47,067 nucleotides of DNA from an uncultured Clostridia bacterium (GCA_947623175.1 CANQGK010000019.1:1-47067); one strand, 5' to 3'. Positions 22,752 through 32,617 are shown, counted from the first letter of the stretch. Numbers and translations are program-made. Notes: generated from the letters alone by a model not told the origin.

Positions 22752-24724
22752 TCCAATACTACAAACGGCATATCTTCTTTCGGAGAATAGCTCTCGGCAA
22801 AGAAGTACGCGTCGAGAATATTCCGCACGACGGTACCCGCCGAATAGCCCGAATTACCGTGCTCCAATACCACCGAAACGGCGATTTCCGGTTTATCGAA
22901 GGGCGCGAAGGCTACGAATACGCTGTGGTCCTCCTGCCCCGTGACCTGCGAGGTACCGGTTTTGCCGCCCACCTTTATGGGGTAATCGCCGAGTGTGGCG
23001 CGGCCGGTACCGTCCTCAGTAACGGAGAGCATACCGGCTTTGACGGCGGCGAGATTATTCGATTTCATCTTTACTTTATTTAAAACCTCGGGTTTTTCCG
23101 TTTCGTAAACCTCGGAAATATCGTAAGAAACTATTTGGCTTATGAGGCTTGCGCGGTAATGGGTGCCGCCGTTGGCAAGCGTGGCGGTATAATTGGCAAG
23201 CTGTAAGGGAGTAAAGGCGTTGAGCTGACCTATGGATATTTGCAGGGTGTCGCCCGATAAAGCGTTTGATTCGGGTTCGATCAAAATTCCGGCGGAATCG
23301 TCCACCTCGACGCCGGTTTTAACCCCCAGCCCGAAGGATTTAAAATAATTGGTAAGGGTAAGACCGCCCACGCGTCTGCCCAATTCGAAAAAGAAATAGT
23401 TACAGCTTTTCGAAAGCGCGTTTTTAAGGTTCATATATCCGTGATAGTGCATGCATTTTGGCTGAAAGCCCTTGAAAAATGTGTAAGTTTGCACACAGCG
23501 TATGGTTTCGCCGTTTGTATATTTATTGTTTTCGAGGGCGGCTATAGCCACGATCGGCTTTATGGTGGAGCCTATGGGGTAAACGCCCTGAAACGCCCTG
23601 TCGGTAAGCGGCTTTGAGGGATCGGTGGAAAGCTTGTCGTAATTTTTGCCGAGGGTCGCCGAATCGTAGGTGGGGTAGTTTGCGGCGCAGATAACTTTGC
23701 CCGAATCTATCCTCACCGCCACGGCGGCGCCCGCGGTTACCGAGCCGCCCTCCGCCTTTAAGTTCTTTATTACCGTCTCGAGCGATTTTTGCGTGCTTTT
23801 TTGCATTACCTTGTCAAGCGTCAGCATTATCGTTTTGCCGGCTACCGGTTTTTTGGTTATTTCCTTGGAAATTATATTGCCGTTGCTGTCCAAGCGGTAG
23901 GTGACCTCGCCGTCCTTACCGCGAAGATACTCCTCGCCCCATTTTTCAATGCCGCTTTTTCCCACCTTATCGTTGTAGGAATAGCCTTTTTTCTTGTATT
24001 CTTCCCAATCCTCTTTGAATATGGGGCCTACCGAGCCTATGAGATTGACGGCAAGCGAGGTGTCGGTATACTCGCGGAAGGGCACCACTTCAACCGTAAC
24101 GCCGTTTAATCTGAAGGCGGATTCGGATATTTCGCGCATAAGCTTTGTGGGAATATCCTCGGCGAAGGTATAAGGGTAGGAAATCGAAAAATCGGCTATT
24201 TCCATACTGTACCTTACGCCCATGATTTTACGCTGTTCGGCTTTTGAAAAAGCCTCGAGCCCGTATTTTTCCACCATTTCGTCAAAGCAGTTCTGCGCGG
24301 TGGCATAATGAGCCAACCCCAAAACCTTGATAAGCTTTTCGGTGTCGCCGTCTTTAACATAGGAATAGGGGGATTTTTGGGTCAGAGGAAGCTCATCCTT
24401 CCACTCGGTCTTGTTCTTTTCCAAAAGATTTACAAGGGTGAGTATTACCCCGTTTAAATCCTCTTTGACGTAAGCTTTGTTAAAAACTACGTTGTAGCCG
24501 TCGCGGTTAACGGCTATCTGCCTGCCGTAGCAGTCGAGTATTTCGCCGCGCGGCGCCTTTAAAACGGAGGTCAGCACCGAAGCGGCGCCGTCCGTTTTAT
24601 CGGTATAGTCCGAAGCGTTTGTAACCTGAATTGAATATGTCCTGACGGAAAAAAGCAATATCGTCACTATAAGCAGACAGGACAAAACCGTAAGCTTTGT
24701 TTGACTTTTTCTTTTAAAAGGCAA
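22748..24724 (-). CDS. mrdA: Penicillin-binding protein 2 (elongasome transpeptidase)
   Basis: A 658-residue class B PBP. It has one N-terminal membrane anchor (about 12-30), a PBP dimerisation region (about 55-280), and a transpeptidase domain with the active-site serine in GSTIKPI, SCN in LSKSCNYFF and KTG in GGKTGTSQVTG. It cross-links peptidoglycan during elongation together with RodA and MreBCD. The start is TTG with AAAGGA upstream. It is the last gene of the mreB-mreC-mreD-mrdA run; no rodA is next to it. Confidence 0.93.
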   Translation of the reverse strand: MPFKRKSQTKLTVLSCLLIVTILLFSVRTYSIQVTNASDYTDKTDGAASVLTSVLKAPRGEILDCYGRQIAVNRDGYNVVFNKAYVKEDLNGVILTLVNLLEKNKTEWKDELPLTQKSPYSYVKDGDTEKLIKVLGLAHYATAQNCFDEMVEKYGLEAFSKAEQRKIMGVRYSMEIADFSISYPYTFAEDIPTKLMREISESAFRLNGVTVEVVPFREYTDTSLAVNLIGSVGPIFKEDWEEYKKKGYSYNDKVGKSGIEKWGEEYLRGKDGEVTYRLDSNGNIISKEITKKPVAGKTIMLTLDKVMQKSTQKSLETVIKNLKAEGGSVTAGAAVAVRIDSGKVICAANYPTYDSATLGKNYDKLSTDPSKPLTDRAFQGVYPIGSTIKPIVAIAALENNKYTNGETIRCVQTYTFFKGFQPKCMHYHGYMNLKNALSKSCNYFFFELGRRVGGLTLTNYFKSFGLGVKTGVEVDDSAGILIEPESNALSGDTLQISIGQLNAFTPLQLANYTATLANGGTHYRASLISQIVSYDISEVYETEKPEVLNKVKMKSNNLAAVKAGMLSVTEDGTGRATLGDYPIKVGGKTGTSQVTGQEDHSVFVAFAPFDKPEIAVSVVLEHGNSGYSAGTVVRNILDAYFFAESYSPKEDMPFVVLD

Positions 24725-24785
24725 TTTTTATTCCTTTCCGCCGCTTAAATTTTTTAAAGGGAAGAAAATCAAAAGCGGCTTTATA

Positions 24786-25298
24786 TTAATGTTCCCTTAA
24801 ATTTTTGAAGTATTTGTACAAAAAGTAAAACGGAAAAATGAAAACCGCGCTGTAAACCGCGGAGGGCAGGGCGTATTTAAGCAAAAACGCGGCGCTTCCC
24901 TTAAGATCGGTATGAATACAGTAAAAGAAAAACCAGAGCAAAACGTAATAAAGCGCGGAAATAAGCAATGCCAGAACTATTGCGGAGCTTATATTTTTGT
25001 TGAAAAGATTGTTTGACATAAAGTATACGAGCACCGACAGCAGCATAAGCACCGCCGTATTAAAGCAGTAGGCGCCCTGCGAAACGCTGTCGATAAACGC
25101 TCCGGAGATAAGCCCCGCCCAAAGCGCTCCCTTGAAGTCCGAAAAAAAGGAGTATGCCGTAAGCAGTGGGAGAATAAGCATGGGCTCGGCGTTTTTGATG
25201 CCGATATCGATAATTTCCGAGGTTTGAAAAATTATTATCGCGGCAAATATCAAAATATTTACCGTGAACAATACGGGGTGACGTTTTTTTTGAAGCAT
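24786..25298 (-). CDS. mreD: Rod shape-determining protein MreD
   Basis: A 170-residue integral membrane protein with about five hydrophobic segments, and MreD-like features such as LLPLLTAYSFFSDFKGALWA and GLISGAFIDSVSQGAYCFN. Sequence conservation in MreD is low, so the call rests on fold and on its position between mreC and mrdA. GGAGG precedes the ATG. Confidence 0.88.
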   Translation of the reverse strand: MLQKKRHPVLFTVNILIFAAIIIFQTSEIIDIGIKNAEPMLILPLLTAYSFFSDFKGALWAGLISGAFIDSVSQGAYCFNTAVLMLLSVLVYFMSNNLFNKNISSAIVLALLISALYYVLLWFFFYCIHTDLKGSAAFLLKYALPSAVYSAVFIFPFYFLYKYFKNLREH

Positions 25299-25315
25299 AT
25301 AAGCCTCCGTTCGCT

Positions 25316-26176
25316 TTATTTGCCCTTTTCGGGTTTTAATCCGCCCTTGCCGTCAAAATCGGTTATAACCATGACGCTGCGTATTTCGTTAAGGTCGACA
25401 AACGGCTTTACCGCGGCGTAAATCGATATATTGTATTCGTCGCTTCCAATAGACTGTATGCTTCCGACAAGCAATCCCGACGGGAAAATACCCTCGCCCG
25501 AGGTTATCACGTAATCCCCGACCGCCACGCTGCAGGAGCGGGAAAGGTTGTAAAGCCGCGTCTCGCCGCTTTCGGCAAGCTCCAAGGTGCCGGTAAGCAC
25601 GCCCGAATCGTTGGTGCGGTTATCGAGCGCGCCCAAGGTTATATCCGGACTTAAAACGGTGGCGACCTTTGAGGTGGTGAGGCCTACTGCGGTTATGTAG
25701 CCCACAAGCCCCGCTTCGGTTATTACCGGATCGTTTGCGCTTATGCCGTCGGTGGAGCCCTTATTTATGACAAAGCCGAGATAAGGGTCGTTTTTGTCTC
25801 TCGAAATAAGGGTGGCGGGGCAAAATGCAAAATCCGGATTTGAATCCTTTATATCCAGATAATTTTTGTAAAATTCGTTTTCGCCGAGCACCTTTTCGTA
25901 GTCCGCAAGCTGTTTTCTCAGCTCGCTTATTTCGTTTTCGAGCTCGGCGTTTTTTATAAGCGCTTCGTTTCCCTCGGTATAAGCGGAAACAAAATCCTTT
26001 ATACCGTTGGAAGCCGCGGTAAGCGCCGCTCTGAAGGGAGCCGCGGCGGTGCCTAAAATATCCGCCTGCGGAGAAAGTCTCCCGCCTACGAAAAAGCAGG
26101 TTACCGAAATGATTATTAAACCCAAGGTTATGCTTAATATTATTTTAAACTGTTTGCTGCGAAAGAAAAATCGCAT
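25316..26176 (-). CDS. mreC: Rod shape-determining protein MreC
   Basis: A 286-residue protein with a membrane anchor (about 10-32), a coiled coil (about 65-98, ALIKNAELENEISELRKQL) and two beta-barrel domains. It shows the typical DPVITEAGLVGYITAVG and TSGEGIFPSGLLVGSI. It scaffolds the elongasome outside the membrane. AGGAGGAT precedes the ATG. Confidence 0.95.
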   Translation of the reverse strand: MRFFFRSKQFKIILSITLGLIIISVTCFFVGGRLSPQADILGTAAAPFRAALTAASNGIKDFVSAYTEGNEALIKNAELENEISELRKQLADYEKVLGENEFYKNYLDIKDSNPDFAFCPATLISRDKNDPYLGFVINKGSTDGISANDPVITEAGLVGYITAVGLTTSKVATVLSPDITLGALDNRTNDSGVLTGTLELAESGETRLYNLSRSCSVAVGDYVITSGEGIFPSGLLVGSIQSIGSDEYNISIYAAVKPFVDLNEIRSVMVITDFDGKGGLKPEKGK

Positions 26177-26208
26177 TTTTATCCTCCTATAGAAAAACCC
26201 GGCTTATA

Positions 26209-27228
26209 TTATCTGAAGCGTTTTCCTCTGCGGAACTCATAGCTCTCAAAGCCGCTGTCGCCCTCTAAATGCTTTTCGGTGCCCAAAACCACACAGTCAA
26301 GCGGATTTGCCGCCACGGTTACCGGAATGCCCGTCTCCTCGGCGATAAGCTCGGCAAGTCCGCGCAGCAGCGCTCCGCCGCCGGTAAGGGTGATGCCGCG
26401 GTCGATAATGTCCGCGCTTAATTCCGGAGGGGTTTTTTCCAACGTGATACGGATGGTGTCGATTATCTGCGAAATCGGATCCGCCATGGCGTTTCGCACC
26501 TCCTCGGAGGTGATTATTACGTTTTTCGGCAGACCGTCTACCTGGTTGCGCCCCTTTATTTCGATGCTCGTTTCGTCGGAGTAGGGCTTTGCGGAGCCTA
26601 TTTCGATTTTTATCTGCTCGGCGGTACGCTCGCCTATAAGCAGGTTGTGCTTTCGTCTTATATAGTTGATTATCGCCTCGTCCAGGTTATCGCCGGCAAT
26701 TCTTATCGACTGGGCGGTGACTATATCGCCGAGAGAGAGAACCGCCACCTCGCTTGTTCCGCCGCCGATATCCACTATCATATTGCCCGAAGCGTCCTGC
26801 ACGGGAAGTCCCGCGCCCACCGCCGCCGCCATAGGCTCCTCGACAAGGACGACGTCGGCGGCTCCCGCCTGCTTTGCGGCGTCGTAAACGGCGTGACTTT
26901 CAACCTCGGTAATTCCGGCGGGTATGCATATAACCATACGCACCCGCGAAAAAAAGGAGCCCTTGAGCGCTTGGTTTATAAATCTTTTAAGCATGGCGGC
27001 GGTAACGTCGAAATCGGCTATAACGCCGTTTTTCAAAGGGCGTACCGCCACTATCGAGCCGGGAGTTCTGCCTATCATTTCCTTGGCTTCGGTGCCTACC
27101 GCGCGCACCGCGTCGTTTCGTATATCGTACGCCACCACCGAGGGCTCGCGCATTATTATACCCTTTCCTTTAAGGCAAACCAGGGTGTTTGCCGTACCTA
27201 AGTCGACTCCGATATCTCTTGTGAACAT
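26209..27228 (-). CDS. mreB: Cell shape-determining actin homologue MreB
   Basis: A 339-residue actin-like ATPase that forms membrane-bound filaments guiding cell-wall synthesis. Motifs: DIGVDLGTANTLV (phosphate 1), IVDIGGGTSEVAVLSLG (phosphate 2), GITLTGGGALLRGL (adenosine) and EEPMAAAVGAGLPV. N-terminal length is normal. It heads the mreBCD-mrdA genes, 40 bp after the lipid kinase gene. Confidence 0.97.
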   Translation of the reverse strand: MFTRDIGVDLGTANTLVCLKGKGIIMREPSVVAYDIRNDAVRAVGTEAKEMIGRTPGSIVAVRPLKNGVIADFDVTAAMLKRFINQALKGSFFSRVRMVICIPAGITEVESHAVYDAAKQAGAADVVLVEEPMAAAVGAGLPVQDASGNMIVDIGGGTSEVAVLSLGDIVTAQSIRIAGDNLDEAIINYIRRKHNLLIGERTAEQIKIEIGSAKPYSDETSIEIKGRNQVDGLPKNVIITSEEVRNAMADPISQIIDTIRITLEKTPPELSADIIDRGITLTGGGALLRGLAELIAEETGIPVTVAANPLDCVVLGTEKHLEGDSGFESYEFRRGKRFR

Positions 27229-27268
27229 AGCTTTCTCTCTTTCTTTGAATGGACTGTTTATTTAGTAT

Positions 27269-28162
27269 TTACGGAACTATCAATTTTATGGCATTGTGAA
27301 TGTTGTTTATCTTAATTACGCCGTCGCCCTTTGCGTATTCGCCGTCAAGCGTCCAGGAAATCGGCTCGTCACAGCAGACGGTAAGACTTTTCGTATGGAA
27401 AAATTCCATTCCCTCGCGGTCGAGCTCACGGCGGAGTATGCCGTCTATAAGCGGCTGAAGCTTAAGTACGTTATCCGGATTGCGGATCAAAAACACCTCA
27501 AACAAACCGTCGTTAAGCTTTACCAGCGATTCGTCGAATTTGACTATCCCGCCTACCGACATCGAATTTGAAACGGCGCCGAACAGAAAATCGCCCTCAA
27601 GCTCGCGGTCGTCAGCGGTGATTTTAAGGTGTATCGGCTTTATGTTGCTGAGACTTTTTACCCCCTCGAAAACGTACGCCGCCTGGCCCAAAACGTTCTT
27701 GACGCTCTGCGGCGCCGAATATGAGGCGGAGGTAAAGGCGCCGAAGGAGGCGGTATAGGAAAAGTAGTTGTCGTTGAATTTGCCTATATCGAGCAAAACC
27801 TCGCGGCCCAAGGTGATATCCTCGGCGGCGTCGGGAATTTCGCGCGAAATATTAAGGCCCATCGACCATTCGTTAAGGGTACCCGAGGGTATATAACCCA
27901 AAACGCAGTCAAGCTTCGAGTGCATTATGCCGGTTATCACCTCGTTTAAGGTGCCGTCGCCCCCGCAGGCGACTATGACGTCGTATTCGCCGGGTTTAAT
28001 GCTTTCGGCGTATTTTGCGGCGTCGCCATGGCATTTGGTAGGGTAAACCGTGACGGTATAATCCGCCGCGGAAAGAATTTCTATAACCTTTAAAAGCCGG
28101 CCTCGCATTTTAGCGCGCCCCGAATAGGGATTGACAATAAGCAAAAGCTTTTTATTTTCCAT
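27269..28162 (-). CDS. Diacylglycerol kinase-type lipid kinase (YegS/DgkB family)
   Basis: A 297-residue soluble lipid kinase. Motifs: LLLIVNPYSGRAKMRG (nucleotide binding), VIVACGGDGTLNEVITG (catalytic glycine-rich loop) and GYIPSGTLNEWS. A C-terminal beta domain carries the conserved Asp in SWTLDGEY. It probably phosphorylates diacylglycerol, recycling lipid from cell-surface polymer synthesis; the exact substrate is uncertain. GGAG precedes the ATG. Confidence 0.9.
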   Translation of the reverse strand: MENKKLLLIVNPYSGRAKMRGRLLKVIEILSAADYTVTVYPTKCHGDAAKYAESIKPGEYDVIVACGGDGTLNEVITGIMHSKLDCVLGYIPSGTLNEWSMGLNISREIPDAAEDITLGREVLLDIGKFNDNYFSYTASFGAFTSASYSAPQSVKNVLGQAAYVFEGVKSLSNIKPIHLKITADDRELEGDFLFGAVSNSMSVGGIVKFDESLVKLNDGLFEVFLIRNPDNVLKLQPLIDGILRRELDREGMEFFHTKSLTVCCDEPISWTLDGEYAKGDGVIKINNIHNAIKLIVP

Positions 28163-28178
28163 AACAAACTCCTTTTTA

Positions 28179-29186
28179 TCATCTGTAATTTATCGGCAGT
28201 GTGGCGACGGCGTTGAGAGAGGAATCGGAAATATTGCCCGATTTATACTCGTAATAGCCCTGAACGCCTACCATGGCGGCATTGTCTCCGCAATATTCGA
28301 GCGGGGGAAAGTAAAGCTCTAAGCCGCGTTTTTCGCATTCCGCTTTCATGCGCGCTCTGAGCTCGCTGTTGGCGGAAACTCCGCCGGCTAAGGCGATTTT
28401 TTTAAAGCCGTAATTTTCGGCGGCTTTGAGCGTATTGCCTATAAGCATATCGCATACTCTCTGCCTTACCGTGGCGCAGATTACGGGAACGTCCGGCTGC
28501 TCGCCCTTTTGCGAAGCGTTGTGAATAAGATTTATAACCGCGGTTTTGAGTCCGGAAAAGCTGAAATCGTATTCGCCCGCGCCGGATTTCGGAAACGGCA
28601 GAGGATATTTTGCCGTATCGGCAACCGTCGCGATTTTGTCGAGAGTGACTCCGCCGGGGTACTGCAAGCCCATTTTTCGCGCCGTCTTGTCGAAGCATTC
28701 TCCGGCGGCGTCGTCACGGGTCTCACCTAAAATTTTAAAGCTCGTATAGTCGTCGACTTCGGCGATAACGGTATTCCCCCCCGATACCAAAAGGCACAAA
28801 AACGGAGGCTCCAACTCGGGAAAGGCGATATAATTCGCCGCTATATGCGAGCGCAGGTGGTGGACCGGAATAAGCGGAACGCCAAGCGACATGCTCAATC
28901 CCTTTGCAAAATTCACCCCCACGAGCAGCGCGCCTATAAGCCCCGGCGCGAAGGTGACGGCTACCGCGTCGATATCGCCGTAGCTTATGCCGGCTTCTTC
29001 CACCGCGCCGTCGCAAACCCGAGATATTGCCTCGGTATGCTTGCGGGAAGCGATCTCGGGCACGACTCCGCCGTAAATGCGGTGATCGGCGATTTGAGTC
29101 GCGATTACGTTTGAAAGAACCCGCCGCCCCTCGACCACCGCCGCGGAGGTTTCGTCGCAGGAGCTTTCAATTGCCAATATTATCAT
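28179..29186 (-). CDS. tsaD: tRNA N6-adenosine threonylcarbamoyltransferase TsaD
   Basis: A 335-residue catalytic subunit making t6A37 in ANN-reading tRNAs. Motifs: ILAIESSCDETSAAVV, VPEIASRKHTEAI and PVHHLRSHIAAN (metal-binding histidines), LLVSGGNT, and ALAGGVSANSELR. An in-frame TTG at 29195 exists, but the ATG at 29186 gives the canonical N-terminus MIILAIESSCDET. It starts one base after the stop of the phosphatase-RimI fusion. Its usual partners TsaB and TsaE are not in the window. Confidence 0.96.
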   Translation of the reverse strand: MIILAIESSCDETSAAVVEGRRVLSNVIATQIADHRIYGGVVPEIASRKHTEAISRVCDGAVEEAGISYGDIDAVAVTFAPGLIGALLVGVNFAKGLSMSLGVPLIPVHHLRSHIAANYIAFPELEPPFLCLLVSGGNTVIAEVDDYTSFKILGETRDDAAGECFDKTARKMGLQYPGGVTLDKIATVADTAKYPLPFPKSGAGEYDFSFSGLKTAVINLIHNASQKGEQPDVPVICATVRQRVCDMLIGNTLKAAENYGFKKIALAGGVSANSELRARMKAECEKRGLELYFPPLEYCGDNAAMVGVQGYYEYKSGNISDSSLNAVATLPINYR

Positions 29187-29187
29187 G

Positions 29188-30033
29188 TCAGTCAAACCTT
29201 TTAGTCATAATGATCGCGTCTTCCGCGGGCTCGCGGTAAAAATTCCGGCGCTTACCCTCGGGCTTAAAGCCTTTTTTGGTATAAAGGGAAATCGCCGCCT
29301 TGTTTGATTCGCGTACCTCGAGCGAAACAAAGGAAAGGCGCGTATCCTTCGCCAGGGAAAAAATCCGCTCTATAAGCGCGTCGGCTATGCCCTGTCTTCT
29401 GAATTGCGGCAAAACCGCGATGTTTGTAATGTAGCCCTCGTCCAGAACGCAGTTTATCCCTACGTAGCCCAAAAGCCTTTTACCCTTGACCGCCGCGAAA
29501 AATTTTGTGCCGTTTTCGAACGAGTCGGAAATTGCCTGCTTTGACCAGGGCTGTGAAAAACAGACCTTTTCAAGCTCGGCTATCGCCCTTATATTTTCGC
29601 GCTTTACCGATGCGATGTATAATTTTTCAAAAAAACCGGCTGCCACAAGCTCGTCTATCGCCTTTACTATTCTGTCGCGGCATTTTCGGTAAACCGCTTC
29701 GTCGTTGCCGTAAGGGTCGGGTATGCCGCCGCCCAGAACCAAAAGCTTTTCTCTGCTCGTATATATCGAAAGCACCGCCAAATGCGAGGGCGCCATGCAG
29801 ATGATCTTATCGGCTCTTGAAAGATCGCTCATGTCAAGCTGTTTGGATCTGTGAGCCGATATATCTACGGAAATTTCCGCCATGACCTTTGCGGAATTTT
29901 TACTCACGGGCGAACCGTCCGCCGCAATGCCGCGGCTGCAAACGTTGAGGTCGGGTATGTTTTTAAGCTTTAAATACCCCTCCGCCATAGGACTGCGGCA
30001 GGTATTTCCGGTACAAACAAATAAAATATTCAT
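29188..30033 (-). CDS. Protein-arginine phosphatase fused to RimI N-acetyltransferase
   Basis: A 281-residue two-domain protein. Residues 1-140 are a low-molecular-weight phosphatase: P-loop CTGNTCRS (7-14) and acid loop IPDPYGND. The Thr at position 11 in place of Ile/Leu is the YwlE feature linked to phospho-arginine specificity. Residues about 142-281 are a GNAT acetyltransferase of the RimI type (LEKVCFSQPWSKQAI, AVLPQFRRQGIADAL, SLEVRESNKAAISLY), which acetylates the N-terminus of ribosomal protein S18. No stop or frame break separates the domains. It lies directly before tsaD, where rimI is common, and ywlE is linked to t6A genes in Bacillus, so the fusion may have joined neighbours. 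Confidence 0.92.
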   Translation of the reverse strand: MNILFVCTGNTCRSPMAEGYLKLKNIPDLNVCSRGIAADGSPVSKNSAKVMAEISVDISAHRSKQLDMSDLSRADKIICMAPSHLAVLSIYTSREKLLVLGGGIPDPYGNDEAVYRKCRDRIVKAIDELVAAGFFEKLYIASVKRENIRAIAELEKVCFSQPWSKQAISDSFENGTKFFAAVKGKRLLGYVGINCVLDEGYITNIAVLPQFRRQGIADALIERIFSLAKDTRLSFVSLEVRESNKAAISLYTKKGFKPEGKRRNFYREPAEDAIIMTKRFD

Positions 30034-30085
30034 AACATAATCTCCAGCGCAAAAAGCGGGTATCTGCGGACAAAGTCCTGCGTCG

Positions 30086-32617
30086 TTATCCTTTGGCTAT
30101 AAGCCAATTTTTGCCGAAACCGGCGTCGGCGGTAAGCTTTACTTTGAGGTTTACGGCGTTTTCCATTTCCTCTTTCAAAATAAGGCAGACTCTGTCGGCG
30201 TCCTTTTCGTCACATTCCACTATAAGCTCGTCGTGAACCTGTAAAATAAGCTGTGCCTTCGGCAGTTCCTTTTGCAGACGGTCGTATACCTTTATCATGG
30301 CAAGCTTTATTATATCGGCGGCGGTACCCTGTATGGGGGCGTTTCTCGCTGCCCGTTCGCCGAAGGCGCGAAGCATCGCGTTAGAGTTGTTAAGCTCGGG
30401 CAGATACCGTCTTCTGCCGAAAAGGGTTGATACAAAGCCGTTTTCCTTAGCCTCGTTAATAACGGATTTCATATATTTGTCGACGCCCGAGTAGGAGGCA
30501 AGATAGCTTTTTATATACCGATCCGCCTCGGTTCGTGTCACCCCTATATCCTTTGAGAGGGAGAAGGCGCCTATGCCGTAGACGATGCCGAAGTTTACCG
30601 CTTTGGCGCGGCTTCGCATGACGGGAGTCACCATATCGATGGGTATGTCGAACACCTGCGATGCGGTGGCGGTGTGAATATCCGCTCCCGAACGGAAGGC
30701 GTTTATCATATTTTCATCGTCGGCAATGCTTGCAAGCACCCGCAGCTCTATCTGCGAATAGTCGGCGTCGCACAAAACCCTGCCGGCGGGGGCTATAAAA
30801 TACTCCCTCAGGCGCTTTCCCTCCTCGGTGCGGATGGGAATATTCTGCAAATTCGGCTCGAGCGAGCTTATTCTGCCGGTTCGCGCCTCGGTTTGGTTAA
30901 AGGTGGAATGGATCCTTCCGTCCTCTGCTATGCAGGTCTGCAGGCCCTCGGCGTAGGTGGAATTAAGCTTTGCAAGCTGACGGTATTCGAGCAAGAGGTT
31001 GATTACCGGATGATATTCCCTTAAGGACTCCAATACCTCCGCATTGGTGCTGTAGCCGCTTTTGGTTTTCTTTTTGGCGGGCAGCCCCAATTTCTCGAAT
31101 AACGCTATGCCCAATTGCTTGGGGGAGTTAAGATTAAATTCATAACCGACAAGCGAGTAAATCTCTTTTTCTATAACCTCTATTCGCCGCCTCAATTCGT
31201 CGGAAAGCTCGCTTAAGCCCTCGCGGTCGACCAAAAAGCCGACAAGCTCCATATTGCCGAGCACGCGCGCCAGAGGTATCTCTATTTCCTGCAAAAGCTT
31301 TAATTGAGCGGTTTTTACAAGCTCGGCGTTAAGCTTATCGCAGGTATCCGAAAACAGGCAGGCTTTTTTTATCAAGCCGTCGACGTTGATCGGAAATTCG
31401 GGAATTTTGGCGGAGTATTCCTGCGCGAGGCGCTCCGCCGAGTAGGAGGACGACGAAGGGTTGCAGAGATAACCCGCCAGCATGGCGTCAAAGCCGATGT
31501 TTTTTGCGTCGGGATATTTTTTATAGAGGTTTTTACAGTCGTACACCCGCTTTTCGAGCGCCGGGTCCTCCAAAATCTCGGATATTTTTTCGGTCGGGCA
31601 TAAAAACACCTTATCGCCGCAGACCGCCGCCGCGCCGCTCTCGTCGGTAAAAAGGTCCACCGTTCCCGAAAGGGGCGGCAAGAAATCGCAAACGGTTATT
31701 TTTTTGATTTCGCCGTCGTCGCGTTCGGCGCCTATAGGACGGTTGTCGGGCTCTATGCCCATTTTTTCCATAAGCTTGAAAAATTCGAGCTTTGTCATAA
31801 GGCGGGCGAGGTCGGCGCTGTTAGCGGGCTTTAACCGGTAGCTTTCGACGTTGAGGTCGACGGGGGCGCTTTTGCAAATTGTGCCGAGTCTGCGGCTCAA
31901 ATAAGCGCTTTCTTTGCCGGATGCGAGCTTTTTGCGGACGCCGTCCTTGATATCAAGCTTTGCTAAATTATCGAATATATAATCGATGCCGTGATAGCGG
32001 GTAATCAAATCCGCGGCGGTTTTTTCGCCTATGCCGGCAACGCCGGGTATATTGTCCGAGGAGTCGCCCATAAGTGCTTTGAGCTCGATCATTTCCTCGG
32101 GGGTGAGGCCGTATTTTTCAAAAAGCGCCGCTTTGTCGTAATTTATAATTTCGGGTCTTCCCATTTTGGTGGCGGCAAGCAATACCCGCGTCTTGTCGGA
32201 TATAAGCTGAAGCGAATCGCGGTCGCCCGTGGAAATAACGCATTCGTTTCCGCTCTCCTCGCAAGCGCGCGCCAAGGTGCCCAAAATATCGTCCGCCTCG
32301 TAGCCCGCGCATTCGACGCAGACGTACCCCGCAAGCTTAAGCCATTCCTTCAAAATGGGAAGCTGGCTTGCAAGCTCGTTCGGCATAGGCTTTCTTCCCG
32401 CCTTGTATTCCGGGTATTCCTTATGGCGGAAGGTCGGTGCCTTAAGGTCAAAAGCAACCGCAACCGCGTCCGGATTTTCGTTTTCGCAAAGGCGGTTTAA
32501 AATATTTATAAACCCGTAAACGGCATTGGTATACATATCGTCCTTGGTGGAAAGCAGTTTGATACCGTAAAAGGCGCGGTTTATAATACTGTTTCCGTCA
32601 ATGGCAAGCAGCTTCAA
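30086..32617 (-). CDS. polA: DNA polymerase I
   Basis: About 843 residues. The N-terminal 5'-3' exonuclease (LLAIDGNSIINRAFYG, AGYEADDILGTLA, MGDSSDNIPGVAGIGEKTA) removes primers. The C-terminal polymerase has motif A DADYSQIELRVLASI, the O-helix region RSRAKAVNFGIVYG and motif C QVHDELIVE. The middle 3'-5' exonuclease domain is degenerate (LFTDESG where DxE is expected), as in Bacillus Pol I, so proofreading is probably lost. An ATG at 32632 lacks a ribosome binding site. The TTG at 32617 has GGGAG about 9 nt upstream, formed by that same ATG region, and is preferred. Confidence 0.95.
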   Translation of the reverse strand: MKLLAIDGNSIINRAFYGIKLLSTKDDMYTNAVYGFINILNRLCENENPDAVAVAFDLKAPTFRHKEYPEYKAGRKPMPNELASQLPILKEWLKLAGYVCVECAGYEADDILGTLARACEESGNECVISTGDRDSLQLISDKTRVLLAATKMGRPEIINYDKAALFEKYGLTPEEMIELKALMGDSSDNIPGVAGIGEKTAADLITRYHGIDYIFDNLAKLDIKDGVRKKLASGKESAYLSRRLGTICKSAPVDLNVESYRLKPANSADLARLMTKLEFFKLMEKMGIEPDNRPIGAERDDGEIKKITVCDFLPPLSGTVDLFTDESGAAAVCGDKVFLCPTEKISEILEDPALEKRVYDCKNLYKKYPDAKNIGFDAMLAGYLCNPSSSSYSAERLAQEYSAKIPEFPINVDGLIKKACLFSDTCDKLNAELVKTAQLKLLQEIEIPLARVLGNMELVGFLVDREGLSELSDELRRRIEVIEKEIYSLVGYEFNLNSPKQLGIALFEKLGLPAKKKTKSGYSTNAEVLESLREYHPVINLLLEYRQLAKLNSTYAEGLQTCIAEDGRIHSTFNQTEARTGRISSLEPNLQNIPIRTEEGKRLREYFIAPAGRVLCDADYSQIELRVLASIADDENMINAFRSGADIHTATASQVFDIPIDMVTPVMRSRAKAVNFGIVYGIGAFSLSKDIGVTRTEADRYIKSYLASYSGVDKYMKSVINEAKENGFVSTLFGRRRYLPELNNSNAMLRAFGERAARNAPIQGTAADIIKLAMIKVYDRLQKELPKAQLILQVHDELIVECDEKDADRVCLILKEEMENAVNLKVKLTADAGFGKNWLIAKG

